A stretch of DNA of 64,000 nucleotides from Lachancea dasiensis (taxonomy: Eukaryota > Ascomycota > Saccharomycetes > Saccharomycetales > Saccharomycetaceae), in contig LT598461.1 of NCBI GenBank assembly GCA_900074725.1, forward strand, positions 186,001 to 250,000. Reading direction: 5' to 3'. Under the pieces are notes generated by a model. The model was not told the origin of the DNA. It saw only the letters and a program-made list of their open reading frames with translations, and made no database searches. A program made the position numbers and the translations under genes. Of the stretch, positions 10,681-20,934 are shown piece by piece. How positions within the stretch are numbered: the stretch's first letter is position 1; every line of letters starts with the position of its first letter.

Positions 10681-12411
10681 ATGAAGCTGGCAGAAAAACT
10701 GTGGGCTTCGGAATCCCATGACACAGCTCTGGCGAGTGGAAAGGATGGTTCTGACGGGCTTGAAATGTATGCACTTTCTGGCGATACTGTGGCCCGCAAT
10801 GGCCCTCACGGCGGCGGTGAAAATGATGGCAGTTCCCAGGAGTCAGAACTGCACGGTGACGTACAGGATGGCAAGGTCAAGCGTGCACTCAAACCGCGGC
10901 ACATTTCGATGATCGCTTTGGGAGGTACTATCGGAACAGGTCTTTTCGTGGGTATCGCTACGCCATTGAACTGCGCTGGTCCCGTTGGCTCGCTCATTTC
11001 GTACATATTTGTGGGGTCTATTGTTTATTTTGTCACACAGTCTTTGGGAGAGATGGCAACGTTCATTCCAGTCACCTCATCCATCACCGTGTTTTCTAAC
11101 AGGTTTCTGTCTCCTGCGTTTGGGTTTGCCAACGGATACATGTACTGGTTTAACTGGGCCATCACCTATGCTGTTGAGCTTTCGGTGATTGGACAAGTCA
11201 TTCAGTACTGGACTGACGCGGTTCCTCTGGCTGCCTGGATCGCCATTTTCTGGGTTTTAATCACGCTGGCAAACTTCTTCCCTGTCAGGTTTTATGGTGA
11301 AGTGGAGTTTTGGGTGGCCTCGATCAAAGTCATTGCCATTGTCGGATACCTGATATATGCGCTGGTCATCGTGTGTGGTGGATCAAGACAAGGCCCTATC
11401 GGTTTCCGCTACTGGCGCAATCCTGGTCCTTGGGGCGATGGTATCATAGCAAGCAGCAAAGGTGAGGGCCGTTTTCTCGGATGGGTTGCTTCCCTCATCA
11501 ACGCCTCTTTCACTTATCAGGGCACTGAGCTTGTCGGAATCACCGCTGGTGAAGCTGCGAATCCCAGAAAGACAGTTCCCAGAGCTATTAACAAGGTGTT
11601 TTTCAGAATTCTGTTCTTTTACATTCTTTCTCTCTTTTTCGTGGGACTATTAGTGCCTTTCAATGACGCCAGCCTCACAGAAGACACCACCGCCTCTCAG
11701 AAGATCATCGCATCCTCTCCTTTTGTGATTTCCATCGAGCATGCTGGGACTAAAGCCCTGCCAGACATATTTAATGCCGTCGTTCTCGTCACGATTATAT
11801 CTGCGGCTAACTCCAATGTCTATGTGGGCTCTCGGGTTTTATTCTCACTGGCGCACACTGGTATCGCCCCCAAACATTTTGGCTACGTCACCAAGCAAGG
11901 TGTTCCTTACCTGGGGGTCATCGTAACAGCCTTGCTAGGCCTCTTGGCGTTTTTGGCCACCAATGACAATGCTAACGAGGGCTTCAACTGGCTGATCAAC
12001 ATATCGACTCTGGCTGGGTTATGTGCATGGTTTTTTATTTCGGTTGCGCACATCAGATTTATGCAATGCCTTAAACTGCGCGGTATCTCGCGCAATGATC
12101 TACCCTTCAAGTCTAAATTCATGCCCTGGGGTGCATACTATGCAGCATTTTGGGTATTTGTCATTATATTTGTTCAAGGTTTCCAGGCTTTCTCTCCATC
12201 CTTTGATGTCTCCGCCTTTTTCACTGGTTACATCTCTTTGATCTTACTGGTGGTCGTGTACCTTGGTGCCCAGCTATACTACAGATGCAGGTTCTTGACT
12301 CGTCTGGAAGACATCGACATCGACTCTGACAGAAGAGAGATCGAGAGTGTCATTTGGGAGGATGATGAACTCAATAACATTTGGGATAAATTTTGGGCTG
12401 CAATTGCCTGA
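10681..12411 (+). CDS. LYP1: Basic amino acid permease, LYP1/ALP1/CAN1 family (LYP1-like)
   Basis: A 576-residue, 12-segment plasma-membrane permease of the yeast amino acid transporter family. The hydrophilic N-terminus (about 1-70) is followed by the signature [20 protein letters not shown], the conserved [20 protein letters not shown] segment, and a C-terminal tail with [14 protein letters not shown] and an ending FWAAIA close to Lyp1. Members of this clade import lysine or arginine by proton symport. S. cerevisiae has two such genes here (ALP1 and LYP1, divergent) plus CAN1 in the duplicated block; only one is present at this locus. The sequence reads closest to Lyp1, but substrate preference between lysine and arginine cannot be decided by eye. 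Confidence 0.85.
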   Translation: MKLAEKLWASESHDTALASGKDGSDGLEMYALSGDTVARNGPHGGGENDGSSQESELHGDVQDGKVKRALKPRHISMIALGGTIGTGLFVGIATPLNCAGPVGSLISYIFVGSIVYFVTQSLGEMATFIPVTSSITVFSNRFLSPAFGFANGYMYWFNWAITYAVELSVIGQVIQYWTDAVPLAAWIAIFWVLITLANFFPVRFYGEVEFWVASIKVIAIVGYLIYALVIVCGGSRQGPIGFRYWRNPGPWGDGIIASSKGEGRFLGWVASLINASFTYQGTELVGITAGEAANPRKTVPRAINKVFFRILFFYILSLFFVGLLVPFNDASLTEDTTASQKIIASSPFVISIEHAGTKALPDIFNAVVLVTIISAANSNVYVGSRVLFSLAHTGIAPKHFGYVTKQGVPYLGVIVTALLGLLAFLATNDNANEGFNWLINISTLAGLCAWFFISVAHIRFMQCLKLRGISRNDLPFKSKFMPWGAYYAAFWVFVIIFVQGFQAFSPSFDVSAFFTGYISLILLVVVYLGAQLYYRCRFLTRLEDIDIDSDRREIESVIWEDDELNNIWDKFWAAIA

Positions 12412-12921
12412 ACTAAGGTCTTGGTTTACAGATGGCGCCTCGATCACTTTAAGATTCTGTTTGGAGCCACGTAGGTAGAAGAAAATATAAAACTGCATTA
12501 AACTAATATTATATTGTACCAGTAGAAACTTCTAACAGTTTGACACACTGTTTGACTTCACTAGTTGTAGCTTTTTGGATACTTCATTTCCTTTGCCTTA
12601 TGCTCTTCTCTGAGCTGGATCATTGGCGTAGTTTGTGACGAACTGTTTTGGTAACTGTCAATGTATACACCGTAAAAATCATTACTCAATAAATCGAGGT
12701 ATTAAGACCATATTGCCAGATTCAGTAACGTCTCAACATCTAGAGCTTAGCTTCTAGAGTCAGTATTGCCCATAGTTTGGTTTGGACTATTTTTTGTGCA
12801 TCTTTTTTCGACACTTTAGGTACCAACTTGAGCTAAGTTCAAGAAGTGTCCAATTTAGCTCACTGATCCAGAAACGACCACTTCTGCAACCCCACCAGCT
12901 CTACTTCATAATACATGAACG
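12412..12921. other. Permease 3' flank and PIK1 promoter
   Basis: 510 bp between two plus-strand genes, AT-rich with no supported gene or RNA. The short open frame at 12782-12988 overlaps the PIK1 start in another frame and looks like chance. Confidence 0.5.
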
Positions 12922-15900
12922 ATGGCAGAGGGGTCGATGGGATCAGAAAACTCTGGTGGATCTTTTGGAAACAATGAGCTACTGCTGAAGTTCTTTAACT
13001 CAGCTCATTTTACACTGTACACAAACATCGAATATCTAGCTCGATATGCTAATAACATTGGAATTCATCATTATCTGTGCCAAAAACTACTGGCTTTCCC
13101 ACACAATGAACTACAGTTTTACATCCCACAGCTGGTCCAACTTCTTCTTACAGTGGAGACCGAATCTATTGCTCTTGAAGAGTTACTGCTCCAACTAAGC
13201 GCCGAAAACCCACACTTTGCCCTTCTGACCTTTTGGCAATTGCAGGCACTACTTGGAGACCTCTCCTTGGATCCCTCAAGCTACGGGTTTCAAGTGGCAC
13301 GCCGAGTAATCAATAATTTGCAAAACGTTTTGTTTAATCCCTCGAAGACTGCCTCCGTGAGCCTGAAAATGCATGAAAACGTAGCACCGGCCTTGGTTCT
13401 ATGTTCGATGGTCATGGGATCGTGTAGTATTCCTGTCATTGCTGAGTCCACAAAGCCTTTGATAGAGTCACAGGGGAAACGACAAAAAAGTTACGTCTTC
13501 AAACTTGCTAAAAATGCAATGAGGAACTTGACTAAAAATCTAACTTTGAAGAATACTCTGCTGAACCAAAAACGTATATCATCCACTGGTAGTAGAAACG
13601 GTGATGCTCATGCGCCCGTAGACGTTGTTGATGGAACCACAACGAGAGAAGATACCCTATTCAAAAAACCAAGAGAAAAGAGCATTACTGCTTTGAATTT
13701 CGATATGATTGATGATGTTGGTGAAAAAATGTTTCAAGAGCGAATCTCAAATTCCATCAAGCAGCCAAAGCGTAAGCCCCGGACGCTGGATCAATCTTAT
13801 GTGCACAGAGTTTATGGACAGTCTGCTCCCGCAGAGGCATCGGATTCATTCTACGAAGAAGATTATACCAACTCTTTGCCTGATTTGCACAAAAGTCATC
13901 AAAAAGATCCGTCAACATCCTCACTTGTTTCTTTGAAATCACAAAATCAAGCGGATTATAGCAGTGGAATCACAAACGTGTCATCCGATTCTATGAGGCA
14001 TAATATCATAAACGACAAAATAGACCCATCTCCATCGAAAGGCAGGTTTTATTCAGAGGCGCATAGCGTGCAGCTTGAACACATTCCAACTCCTAAAAAA
14101 ATTAGACTTCTGAAATCAAATTATTTTAGATGTGAGACACAATTAGCAATTGCTCTCGAATCAATCTCTCAGCGGCTCGCTCAAGTCCCATCGGAAGCAC
14201 GCTTGAGTGCTCTGCGAGCAGAACTTTTACTTCTGAATAGAGATTTACCAGCTGAAGTAGATATTCCGACTCTGCTACCCTCAAATAAGAAAGGTAAGCT
14301 CCATAAACTTGTGAATATAACAGCGAATGAGGCGCAGGTGCTGAACTCTGCGGAAAAGGTTCCATTTCTTCTTCTCATAGAGTACCTAAGAGATGAAATG
14401 GATTTCAACCCGAGCACCAGTGAGAATGAGAGAGTTCTAAGAACGAAGCAAGGGGATCATAGTTTCATTTTTGACCTGTCGTATATTTCAAAAGACACTA
14501 TTCCAAATTCAGAGGTAGCAAGCGAAAGTGGAGATCCTCAACACTCAACGAGGTCCTATTCCGTCAATAAGAATTCCATAGCTGCCGACGAGGAGATAGA
14601 CCTCGGAGACATTTCTGTCGTGCAGTTAACAAATCGTACTGAAGCTGAGACCTACAGGAGGGAGTTGCTGGTACAGACGGCCACAAAAGTTCCGGTAATA
14701 CCCGACGACTCGACTTCCAGGAACCCAGAGTTACAGTTCATGAACAATCTAGAGGATATTGATACTGGTCTTGAAGGAAAAAATATAGATGGACTCGGTG
14801 CATCATCCGCCGAGGATCTGGCTACTCAGATGCGTATCTCTGCTGTGATGTTGGCCCAGCTCGATAAATCTCCCCACCAGCTCCACGGTGCTACAAATCA
14901 GATTAGGGCAAAAATCATTGCGTCTATGCAGGAGGTGCAGGATCGGTTCGGTTTCCGTGATTTAGAGTCCATAAGTGGTATGGCTGGCCAAAGAAAATTA
15001 GAGAACGACATGAAAACAGGAGGCCTACAAGGCACTAAATTGGATACATCCTACTTAGGAGAAGATTGGAACACGAAAAAGGAGAGGATCAGGGCGAGAT
15101 CTGAGTATGGAAATCTTGAAAACTGGGATTTATGCTCAGTTATTGCCAAATCCGGTGACGATTTGAGGCAGGAGGCATTTGCGTGTCAATTGATTCAAGC
15201 CATGGCTAATATATGGGCTCGAGAGAATGTTGGCGTCTGGGTAAAGAAGATGAAAATTCTTATAACCAGTGCAAACACAGGATTGGTAGAGACCATCACC
15301 AACGCTCTTTCTGTGCATAGCATCAAAAAATCATTGACAAGTAAAATGATAGCGGACGGGGAGCTTAATGAAAAGGGCCAAATAGCAACTCTGAGAGACC
15401 ATTTTCTCCGTGCTTATGGTGATCCCAATGGGTTTCGTTACAAGAGGGCTAGAGACAATTTTTGCTCTAGTCTCGCAGCCTACTCCATTATATGTTATCT
15501 TTTGCAAGTGAAGGATCGTCACAACGGCAACATCATGGTGGACAATGAGGGACATTTGGTCCACATAGACTTTGGGTTCATGCTATCCAATTCCCCTGGG
15601 TCTGTAGGTTTTGAGGCGGCTCCTTTTAAACTCACCTACGAGTACATAGACCTATTAGATGGCATTCACTCGGAGTCTTACCAAAAGTTTGTCCGGCTGA
15701 CCAAACACGCTTTCCGCGCTCTACGAAAATATGCTGACCAAATAGTGTCCATGTGCGAGATCATGCAAAAAGAAAATTCACAACCTTGTTTTAGTGCTGG
15801 AGAAAACACAAGTGAACAACTCAAACAGCGCTTCCAATTAGAGCTGTCTGATGCTGAGTGCGATGACTTCGTGGAGAATGTGTTAGTCGGGAAATCTCTT

Positions 15901-15963
15901 GGAAGCATTTATACGAGGCTGTACGATCAATTCCAGTTAATTTCACAGGGCATATATTCGTGA
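12922..15963 (+). CDS. PIK1: Pik1, phosphatidylinositol 4-kinase
   Basis: A 1013-residue type III PI 4-kinase, slightly shorter than the S. cerevisiae protein. The N-terminal lipid-kinase-unique helical region occupies about 30-130, where frequenin (Frq1) binds in the family. The middle (about 220-620) is low-complexity with many serines. The C-terminal catalytic domain (about 735-1010) shows KSGDDLRQE near 743, the catalytic-loop DRHNGN near 864 and the HIDFGF metal-binding motif near 881. Pik1 makes PI4P at the Golgi, required for secretion, and has a nuclear pool. The start is the first ATG of the frame at 12922; no in-frame ATG upstream gives a better N-terminus. Confidence 0.96.
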   Translation: MAEGSMGSENSGGSFGNNELLLKFFNSAHFTLYTNIEYLARYANNIGIHHYLCQKLLAFPHNELQFYIPQLVQLLLTVETESIALEELLLQLSAENPHFALLTFWQLQALLGDLSLDPSSYGFQVARRVINNLQNVLFNPSKTASVSLKMHENVAPALVLCSMVMGSCSIPVIAESTKPLIESQGKRQKSYVFKLAKNAMRNLTKNLTLKNTLLNQKRISSTGSRNGDAHAPVDVVDGTTTREDTLFKKPREKSITALNFDMIDDVGEKMFQERISNSIKQPKRKPRTLDQSYVHRVYGQSAPAEASDSFYEEDYTNSLPDLHKSHQKDPSTSSLVSLKSQNQADYSSGITNVSSDSMRHNIINDKIDPSPSKGRFYSEAHSVQLEHIPTPKKIRLLKSNYFRCETQLAIALESISQRLAQVPSEARLSALRAELLLLNRDLPAEVDIPTLLPSNKKGKLHKLVNITANEAQVLNSAEKVPFLLLIEYLRDEMDFNPSTSENERVLRTKQGDHSFIFDLSYISKDTIPNSEVASESGDPQHSTRSYSVNKNSIAADEEIDLGDISVVQLTNRTEAETYRRELLVQTATKVPVIPDDSTSRNPELQFMNNLEDIDTGLEGKNIDGLGASSAEDLATQMRISAVMLAQLDKSPHQLHGATNQIRAKIIASMQEVQDRFGFRDLESISGMAGQRKLENDMKTGGLQGTKLDTSYLGEDWNTKKERIRARSEYGNLENWDLCSVIAKSGDDLRQEAFACQLIQAMANIWARENVGVWVKKMKILITSANTGLVETITNALSVHSIKKSLTSKMIADGELNEKGQIATLRDHFLRAYGDPNGFRYKRARDNFCSSLAAYSIICYLLQVKDRHNGNIMVDNEGHLVHIDFGFMLSNSPGSVGFEAAPFKLTYEYIDLLDGIHSESYQKFVRLTKHAFRALRKYADQIVSMCEIMQKENSQPCFSAGENTSEQLKQRFQLELSDAECDDFVENVLVGKSLGSIYTRLYDQFQLISQGIYS

Positions 15964-16512
15964 GCCCGCGCTTCATCAAGCGCTGCAATGGGTCGTGGTA
16001 ATTTTCTTAACTCCGAGTGTGAATCTTTGTGTGGAACTGAAGAAGTTCAAGATACTGTCAACATAACTTTCCATGGTACCTATTTAGATATAGAGTTGAG
16101 TACTGGTTTCTGGTCGAGCAACATGAACCGATCCACGGCATAAAGCTCGGAAACGGCTGACTTGAACACCATACCACGTGATAATATGTCAATATTTAAG
16201 CTAAGCGTCAAAAATGTAATTAGTAGTAGTCCATACAAATTCAGTAGTTTTAATTCATCTTAATAATTACAATTTCTCCATCTGGGTTGCTAAAAGACAC
16301 ATTCCTAATTTCCTTCCAGGCCTACTTCCCGTTTGTAGCTCCAAGTCATCATTGTTATCAGTTTTTTAAGACCAAACGTTAGCGGCTTCAACAAAGTTAA
16401 CAAGTAGTCAGAGAAATCACCCAACGAAAAAGGTGAACAGCAGTGTGCTTAGGTATTCCCACATAGCCGGCTAAATTGGGAATATTGGATACAGAACAGA
16501 CAATCTCGTGTT
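15964..16512. other. PIK1 3' flank and TAM41 promoter
   Basis: 549 bp with no gene. A short perfect hairpin (GCGCTT-CATC-AAGCGC) lies at 15968-15983, five bases after the PIK1 stop. A CACGTG box is at 16175-16180, about 330 bp before TAM41. The rest is AT-rich. Confidence 0.5.
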
Positions 16513-17664
16513 ATGTTAAGGTGTGTCAGGCGTATACCAGAAGTCCCGAGCGCTTATTCGAGGGCCCTCCATGGCTGCCAACGATTCCAATCGACATACG
16601 CATCTTCCACAGGTCAGAATGGTGTTTTTGAACCCATGGTTCGTGGCCCCATCATGACTTCCAAGACCGATCTAATGGGCGATTTTCCAAAAAACGAGCT
16701 TCATCTGCTGGATCAGGGGATCAGGAAGTCGGACGAATTCGCATCTCAGTTTACAAACTATCGATATAGGTTCAAGAAGCTTCCACCCACTTATGGCTCC
16801 AACCAACTTATATCTATAGAGCCCGAGCTGCAGCAGAAACTAGAAAGCGTGGTACAGGACTTCAAATCTCCCGTGAAGTATGCATTCGGCTACGGATCTG
16901 GCGTTTTCAAACAATCTGGGTATGAGCAAGGCCAAGAGGTCCCACAGATTGATCTCATATTTGGCGTATCACACCCAGATCACTTCCACTCCCTGAACAT
17001 GAGACAAAATCCTCATCATTACTCATCGTTGAGATATTTTGGATCAAAATTCGTTTCAAAATTTCAAGAGGTGGGTGCTGGTGTGTACTTCAACCCATTT
17101 GCGGAAATTAACGGTCAAACGGTCAAGTATGGTATTGTGTCAATGGAAGTTCTTTTGAAAGATTTGGCAACTTGGAATTCTTTTTACTTGGCTGGGAGGT
17201 TGCAGAAGCCTGTCAAGGTACTCAAAAACGATTTGTCTGTGCAGTACTGGAACCAGCTTAACTTGAAAGCTGCTGCAACCTTGGCGAAACACCTCATATT
17301 GAAGGGAGAGAAGAAACCAATCGACGAGTTTGAGTTTTACAAGCAAATTACTGCTTTGAGTTACGTGGGGGATATTAGATACAAACTGGGTGGTGAGAAT
17401 CCTGATAAGATTCGAAATATAGTTGAGAAGAACTTCTGTCAATTTCAGGAGTACTACAGACCCATTTTCAAAGATGTCATTTTGAACAACTCGCTTTATC
17501 TACCGCAGGGCTTCACTGCCGAAAACTCAATTCAGCTGTTGGAAAAAAGAATATTTCAAACCAGCTCGCTGCAGACATTCAAAGGAGTGTTCACGGCTGG
17601 TGTGTCCAAGTCGATACGTTATGCTTGGGCTAAGAAGCTGAAAGCCATGAAGAGGGCCAAATAG
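16513..17664 (+). CDS. TAM41: Tam41, mitochondrial CDP-diacylglycerol synthase
   Basis: 383 residues, the usual family length. The first about 30 residues are rich in Arg and Ser and lack acidic residues until Glu10, consistent with a mitochondrial import signal. The nucleotidyltransferase-like core carries FGYGSGVF near residue 125 and the IDLIFGV segment near 150. The enzyme converts phosphatidic acid and CTP to CDP-diacylglycerol on the matrix side of the inner membrane, feeding phosphatidylglycerol and cardiolipin synthesis. In S. cerevisiae TAM41 (YGR046W) adjoins TFC4 and UFD1; here IST1 and the accessory region lie between them. The gene converges on IST1 with 105 bp between stops. Confidence 0.95.
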   Translation: MLRCVRRIPEVPSAYSRALHGCQRFQSTYASSTGQNGVFEPMVRGPIMTSKTDLMGDFPKNELHLLDQGIRKSDEFASQFTNYRYRFKKLPPTYGSNQLISIEPELQQKLESVVQDFKSPVKYAFGYGSGVFKQSGYEQGQEVPQIDLIFGVSHPDHFHSLNMRQNPHHYSSLRYFGSKFVSKFQEVGAGVYFNPFAEINGQTVKYGIVSMEVLLKDLATWNSFYLAGRLQKPVKVLKNDLSVQYWNQLNLKAAATLAKHLILKGEKKPIDEFEFYKQITALSYVGDIRYKLGGENPDKIRNIVEKNFCQFQEYYRPIFKDVILNNSLYLPQGFTAENSIQLLEKRIFQTSSLQTFKGVFTAGVSKSIRYAWAKKLKAMKRAK

Positions 17665-17769
17665 TATGCCTGACATGTGGAACATTTATCTTCATTACCA
17701 TACATACCCATGTAAAAGTTTTCTGGTTTAGGCATCGACGAAGGTTAAAAATCATTCAATACTTGGTAA

Positions 17770-18771
17770 TTATCTCCGCAGCGCAGCAAATCTCTTCTTG
17801 AGCTCATCTAAATCGGGGTCGCCATCGTTTTCTCTAGGAGGCATAACTCGGATATCTTTCTTGATGGCCTGGGGTACCTTTAAATCAATACCCATGTTGT
17901 CACTATTCTTGCGAGGCTTTTTAACAACTATCGGGTGATTTCTGTTTTCGACAGATCCACTATCTACGGCCACTATGGGTTTACCATCGTCGGAACTGGA
18001 GCTCGAGGGTGATGGTGCTTTCTTGTCGTCTTCGAAAAGGTCACCACCTTTAGAACTAGAATCTTGAGCTTTACTGAAGGGAACCTCGTAAGTCGTAGCA
18101 ATTTCTCTCAGGTAAAGGGTGACCAATTCCTCTTCTGGCAGATTGGGACTGCACTTTTTGAGAACTTTGTCGGGAACACCAATTTTATCTTCAATGATTG
18201 CTCGGAGGAAATCCACACCAAATTTGAACGCAAGCAATTCTTTAACTTGCTGGAATTCCTTAACTTCCGGAGCATGAAGCACTGCATATACCACAGCTCT
18301 CACAGCCTCATTGATTCCATCGTCCGCATGATTTTCTATCAAGTCAGCTTCATCCACCACATTATTTAGCAGAGCGATCCTGGCATGCAATAACTCACAA
18401 TACAATTCCAGAATTTCTAGGAGCTCCTCATGGATATCGTCGTTGATCAAACTTTCGATCCTATATTGCGCCTTCTGCTCTTTGCCCTCACTTAAAAGTT
18501 GGGCCACTTCCCTCCTCGACTTTTTTGCTAACGACTGCTGTTTCTCCTGAGCATATCTTAGCCGTTGAATGCACATCTTTAATGACGTCTTAAGCTTCAC
18601 CTATTGTGAGTTGGCAACACATGCCGTCTCCTTGTAGAGCTTGAAGCTTGCTCACATATCTACAAGAGGAGACCACGACAGTTGATGCCGAATAAGTTAG
18701 TCAAAAAGTCTCCAGAGAAATTCAAGCAAACATATGGCGATACTTACAGAAAATGGTACTTGACCACTCAT
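17770..18771 (-). CDS. IST1: Ist1, ESCRT-III-associated regulator (two exons)
   Basis: The long open frame ends upstream at 18600 in a GTG directly preceded by an in-frame TAG, with no ATG. I read the gene as spliced: exon 1 is 18748-18771 (ATG, encoding MSGQVPFS), the intron is 18601-18747, and exon 2 is 17770-18600, giving about 284 residues. The joined start aligns with the S. cerevisiae N-terminus ending IPFTIKLKTCLKM. Residues about 5-175 form the Ist1 helical fold with KMCIQRLRYAQEK and LEILELYCELL. The middle is Ser-rich. The C-terminus LDELKKRFAALRR resembles an MIT-interacting motif that would bind Vps4. Ist1 regulates Vps4 during multivesicular body sorting. Confidence 0.92.
18601..18747 (-). 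other. IST1: Intron in IST1
   Basis: 147-nt spliceosomal intron on the minus strand. The 5' splice site is GTAAGT (18747-18742), a branch-point-like GACTAAC corresponds to about 18696-18702, and the 3' site AATAG ends at 18601. Splicing is in phase 0 between a Ser and a Val codon. An earlier TAG in the intron could also act as acceptor but would lead to a stop in the joined frame. Confidence 0.85.
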
Positions 18772-19539
18772 ATTAGGACCTTATTGAGTGTATATTAGAA
18801 TGGATGCTGATCTCTCTACCCTTAACCATTAGCCAAATTGATAGGTTCAATTTAAATAATTTTGTCCAGCTGACCTTTGAGACCACTCACAACTGTCTGT
18901 AAGAAGGGTCGCCGCCCATGCAGCATTTGCTAGTGCGAGATCAGTTAATCATTTTCGTCATTCAGATTATCTCTGGAATGCTCGTAAAATCCTTTGAATA
19001 TGGTCAATCACCAAGATGTGTGTGCGTGTGTGTTTCCCTGGTCATTAATAATTGATCTATTACTCGCATTCCGGGAATCGTTTGATTTTCCTTCTGTTGA
19101 CGACGGATGCATGTCATTATTTAGTTGTTTGTCGCCCTAAGTGAATTTATAATCGTTTCTCGAGGACAGAGGGGAAATGCGAGAGTTGCCGCACTGTCTT
19201 ATCGCTCGAAGAATTACTAAGTCTTGGCATTGAATCTCTCACGTTCAATGTTTACTACTCTCATCAGAGCCTTCTGTGGGAAATAACATAGTAATGACAA
19301 TTTTAGTAAGCAAGTGAGCAGCAAACTCTCCCGCGAGGTCTTGAGCAAATATTCGAGGGAGTTAAGAAATATTCCTCGAGCTTCTTGGTGATTAGACTTG
19401 CCATACCGGCAGGTGCTTGGTAAGCTACGCGGCAATACTGTTTCCACGAATTGTATGCATTGTGAATTATCAACCAAATTCAAACACTTGGATCTCATAA
19501 CTCATAGTTAAACTTCCCCGATCTCCCAAAATTGTCAAA
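18772..19539. other. Divergent region between IST1 and the dehydrogenase gene
   Basis: 768 bp without a convincing gene. It holds a short alternating TG tract around 19017-19034. A 93-codon ATG frame on the minus strand (19217-19498) has no recognisable features. Confidence 0.5.
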
Positions 19540-20283
19540 ATGTCCAAAGCTTATTTCATTTCCGGTGCAAACAGAGGAATTGGCTTTTCCTTCATGAAAA
19601 GCTTAAGCGCTGATGCTACCAACACGATTGTTGCAAGCGCTAGAAATGTGGAGACTGCTACCAAATTGAAAGAGTGGGCCAATGCTCACTCTAATGTGAA
19701 GATTGTCCAATTGGACGTGGCTTCCGCTGAAAGCGTTGAGGCAGCCGCTAAAAAAACTCTGGAACTTGTCCCCGAAGGTTTGGACGTCTTGATCTCGAAT
19801 GCGGGAATTGCCAAGGCGTCGGGGACCATTTTGGAACTATCCGACGACTCTTACCTTGAACACTATGTTGTCAACACTCTCGGTCCAATCAGGCTGGTCA
19901 AGGCCTTCAAGTCACTTCTAGACAATAAGAGTTCCAAGGAAGTTTTGGCGATCACCTCAATAGTAGGATCTGTGGGTATGGTTCTTCCCTTTTCAACTTC
20001 AGGATACGGTCTCTCGAAGGCCGGTCTCAACTATGCCTTTAGGCAGTTGCAACAAGAATTAACTTCTGAAGGCTATAGCTTTGCGATTGTTCATCCAGGT
20101 TTGGTTGGAAGCGACATGGGTAACGAATTTGTTGGCAGCTTGGACTCAGAGACCCGTGAACAATTTCTCAGCACTTTGCCGCTACTTACCCCAGACGAAT
20201 CAGTATCTGCTATTACCAAGAACGTCCTTGCGGAATTGAAGGCCAAGAGTTCCAGGAAGTTCTTGAGCTACGACGGTTCCTGA
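19540..20283 (+). CDS. Short-chain dehydrogenase/reductase (C-factor/sniffer-like carbonyl reductase type)
   Basis: 247 residues, typical of a classical single-domain SDR. It has the Rossmann nucleotide-binding motif SGANRGIG (residues 8-15), LDV near 66, the structural NAG motif (residues 87-89), a catalytic-type Ser in ITSIVGS near 140, and the Tyr-x3-Lys pair in YGLSK (about 156 and 160). The arrangement and the DGS-type C-terminus fit cytosolic C-factor/sniffer-like NADP(H) carbonyl reductases; the substrate is unknown. The reading frame stops inside a 17-bp tandem duplication, which replaces the expected last residues. I know of no S. cerevisiae gene at this position, so this and the following 3.3 kb look like an accessory insertion between IST1 and TFC4. 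Confidence 0.85.
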   Translation: MSKAYFISGANRGIGFSFMKSLSADATNTIVASARNVETATKLKEWANAHSNVKIVQLDVASAESVEAAAKKTLELVPEGLDVLISNAGIAKASGTILELSDDSYLEHYVVNTLGPIRLVKAFKSLLDNKSSKEVLAITSIVGSVGMVLPFSTSGYGLSKAGLNYAFRQLQQELTSEGYSFAIVHPGLVGSDMGNEFVGSLDSETREQFLSTLPLLTPDESVSAITKNVLAELKAKSSRKFLSYDGS

Positions 20284-20297
20284 GCTACGACGGTTCC
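20264..20297 (+). repeat. 17-bp perfect tandem duplication across the dehydrogenase stop codon
   Basis: The unit TGAGCTACGACGGTTCC occurs twice back to back (20264-20280 and 20281-20297). The second copy starts with the TGA that ends the gene. Seventeen is not a multiple of three, so the duplication shifts the frame. The single-copy frame would run through Glu-Ile-Ala-Trp to a TAA at 20310-20312 (duplicated coordinates). Confidence 0.93.
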
Positions 20298-20934
20298 GAG
20301 ATCGCCTGGTAAGATAGAACAGGGTAGTCTAGTCTTAGAGATTGATTTATACATTATGATTTTATTTGAAACTTATTGATCTGATTTACTGTATCGTCGT
20401 AGTATCAAGCCCTTACTTTCCTTCAAATCGGTGTACTTACAAAGATTGAAGACATATATACACTGATTTACTGGCGATGATACACGTCAAACTTCATAAT
20501 CGGTGTCAAGAAGCATGTGTAATGTTGGTGAGAAATGATAACCAAAGTTAAGTGCTACTTTGACTACCGTCGAAATATGCCAGCACACGAAAACTGAATA
20601 ACTCTCCAGAAGTGGTGAGATGGCAAGTCATGAGCTATCAAGCGCATTATGATCTTGCAATATATCGGAGAGTGACAACCTCTCACCCGATCTGGAAATT
20701 TGTAGAAGTGCCGGTAGATAACGAATAGTGGAGCAAAATATAGTGTCAAGAAACTCTCAAAGAGATAGATAGGGGTTCTCACATCCATTATGGCTAGACC
20801 AAAATTTGCCATATGAACGATCTAACAGACCAATTCAGCAAGCCTTTTTAGGCGAATCCTCGTCATTGTTCGATAACCTGTCGAATTGATCGTTCAGCTT
20901 ATTGATGGACACTCCTTCCCAAAATTTACAGTTG
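20284..20934. other. Accessory region, left part, no recognised gene
   Basis: 651 bp of AT-rich sequence downstream of the dehydrogenase. The only ATG frame of note is on the minus strand at 20564-20812: 82 residues with a hydrophobic stretch (LTLYFAPLFVIY). It begins just outside the outer end of the left inverted-repeat arm and matches nothing I know. Confidence 0.4.

Noticed and set aside
16172-16180. CDEI-like ATCACGTG (minus strand) in the TAM41 promoter
   Set aside because: Flanking DNA lacks CDEII/CDEIII; better read as a bHLH site.
19217-19498. 93-codon minus-strand ATG frame upstream of the dehydrogenase
   Set aside because: No recognisable features; lies in the dehydrogenase promoter; length is within chance expectation.
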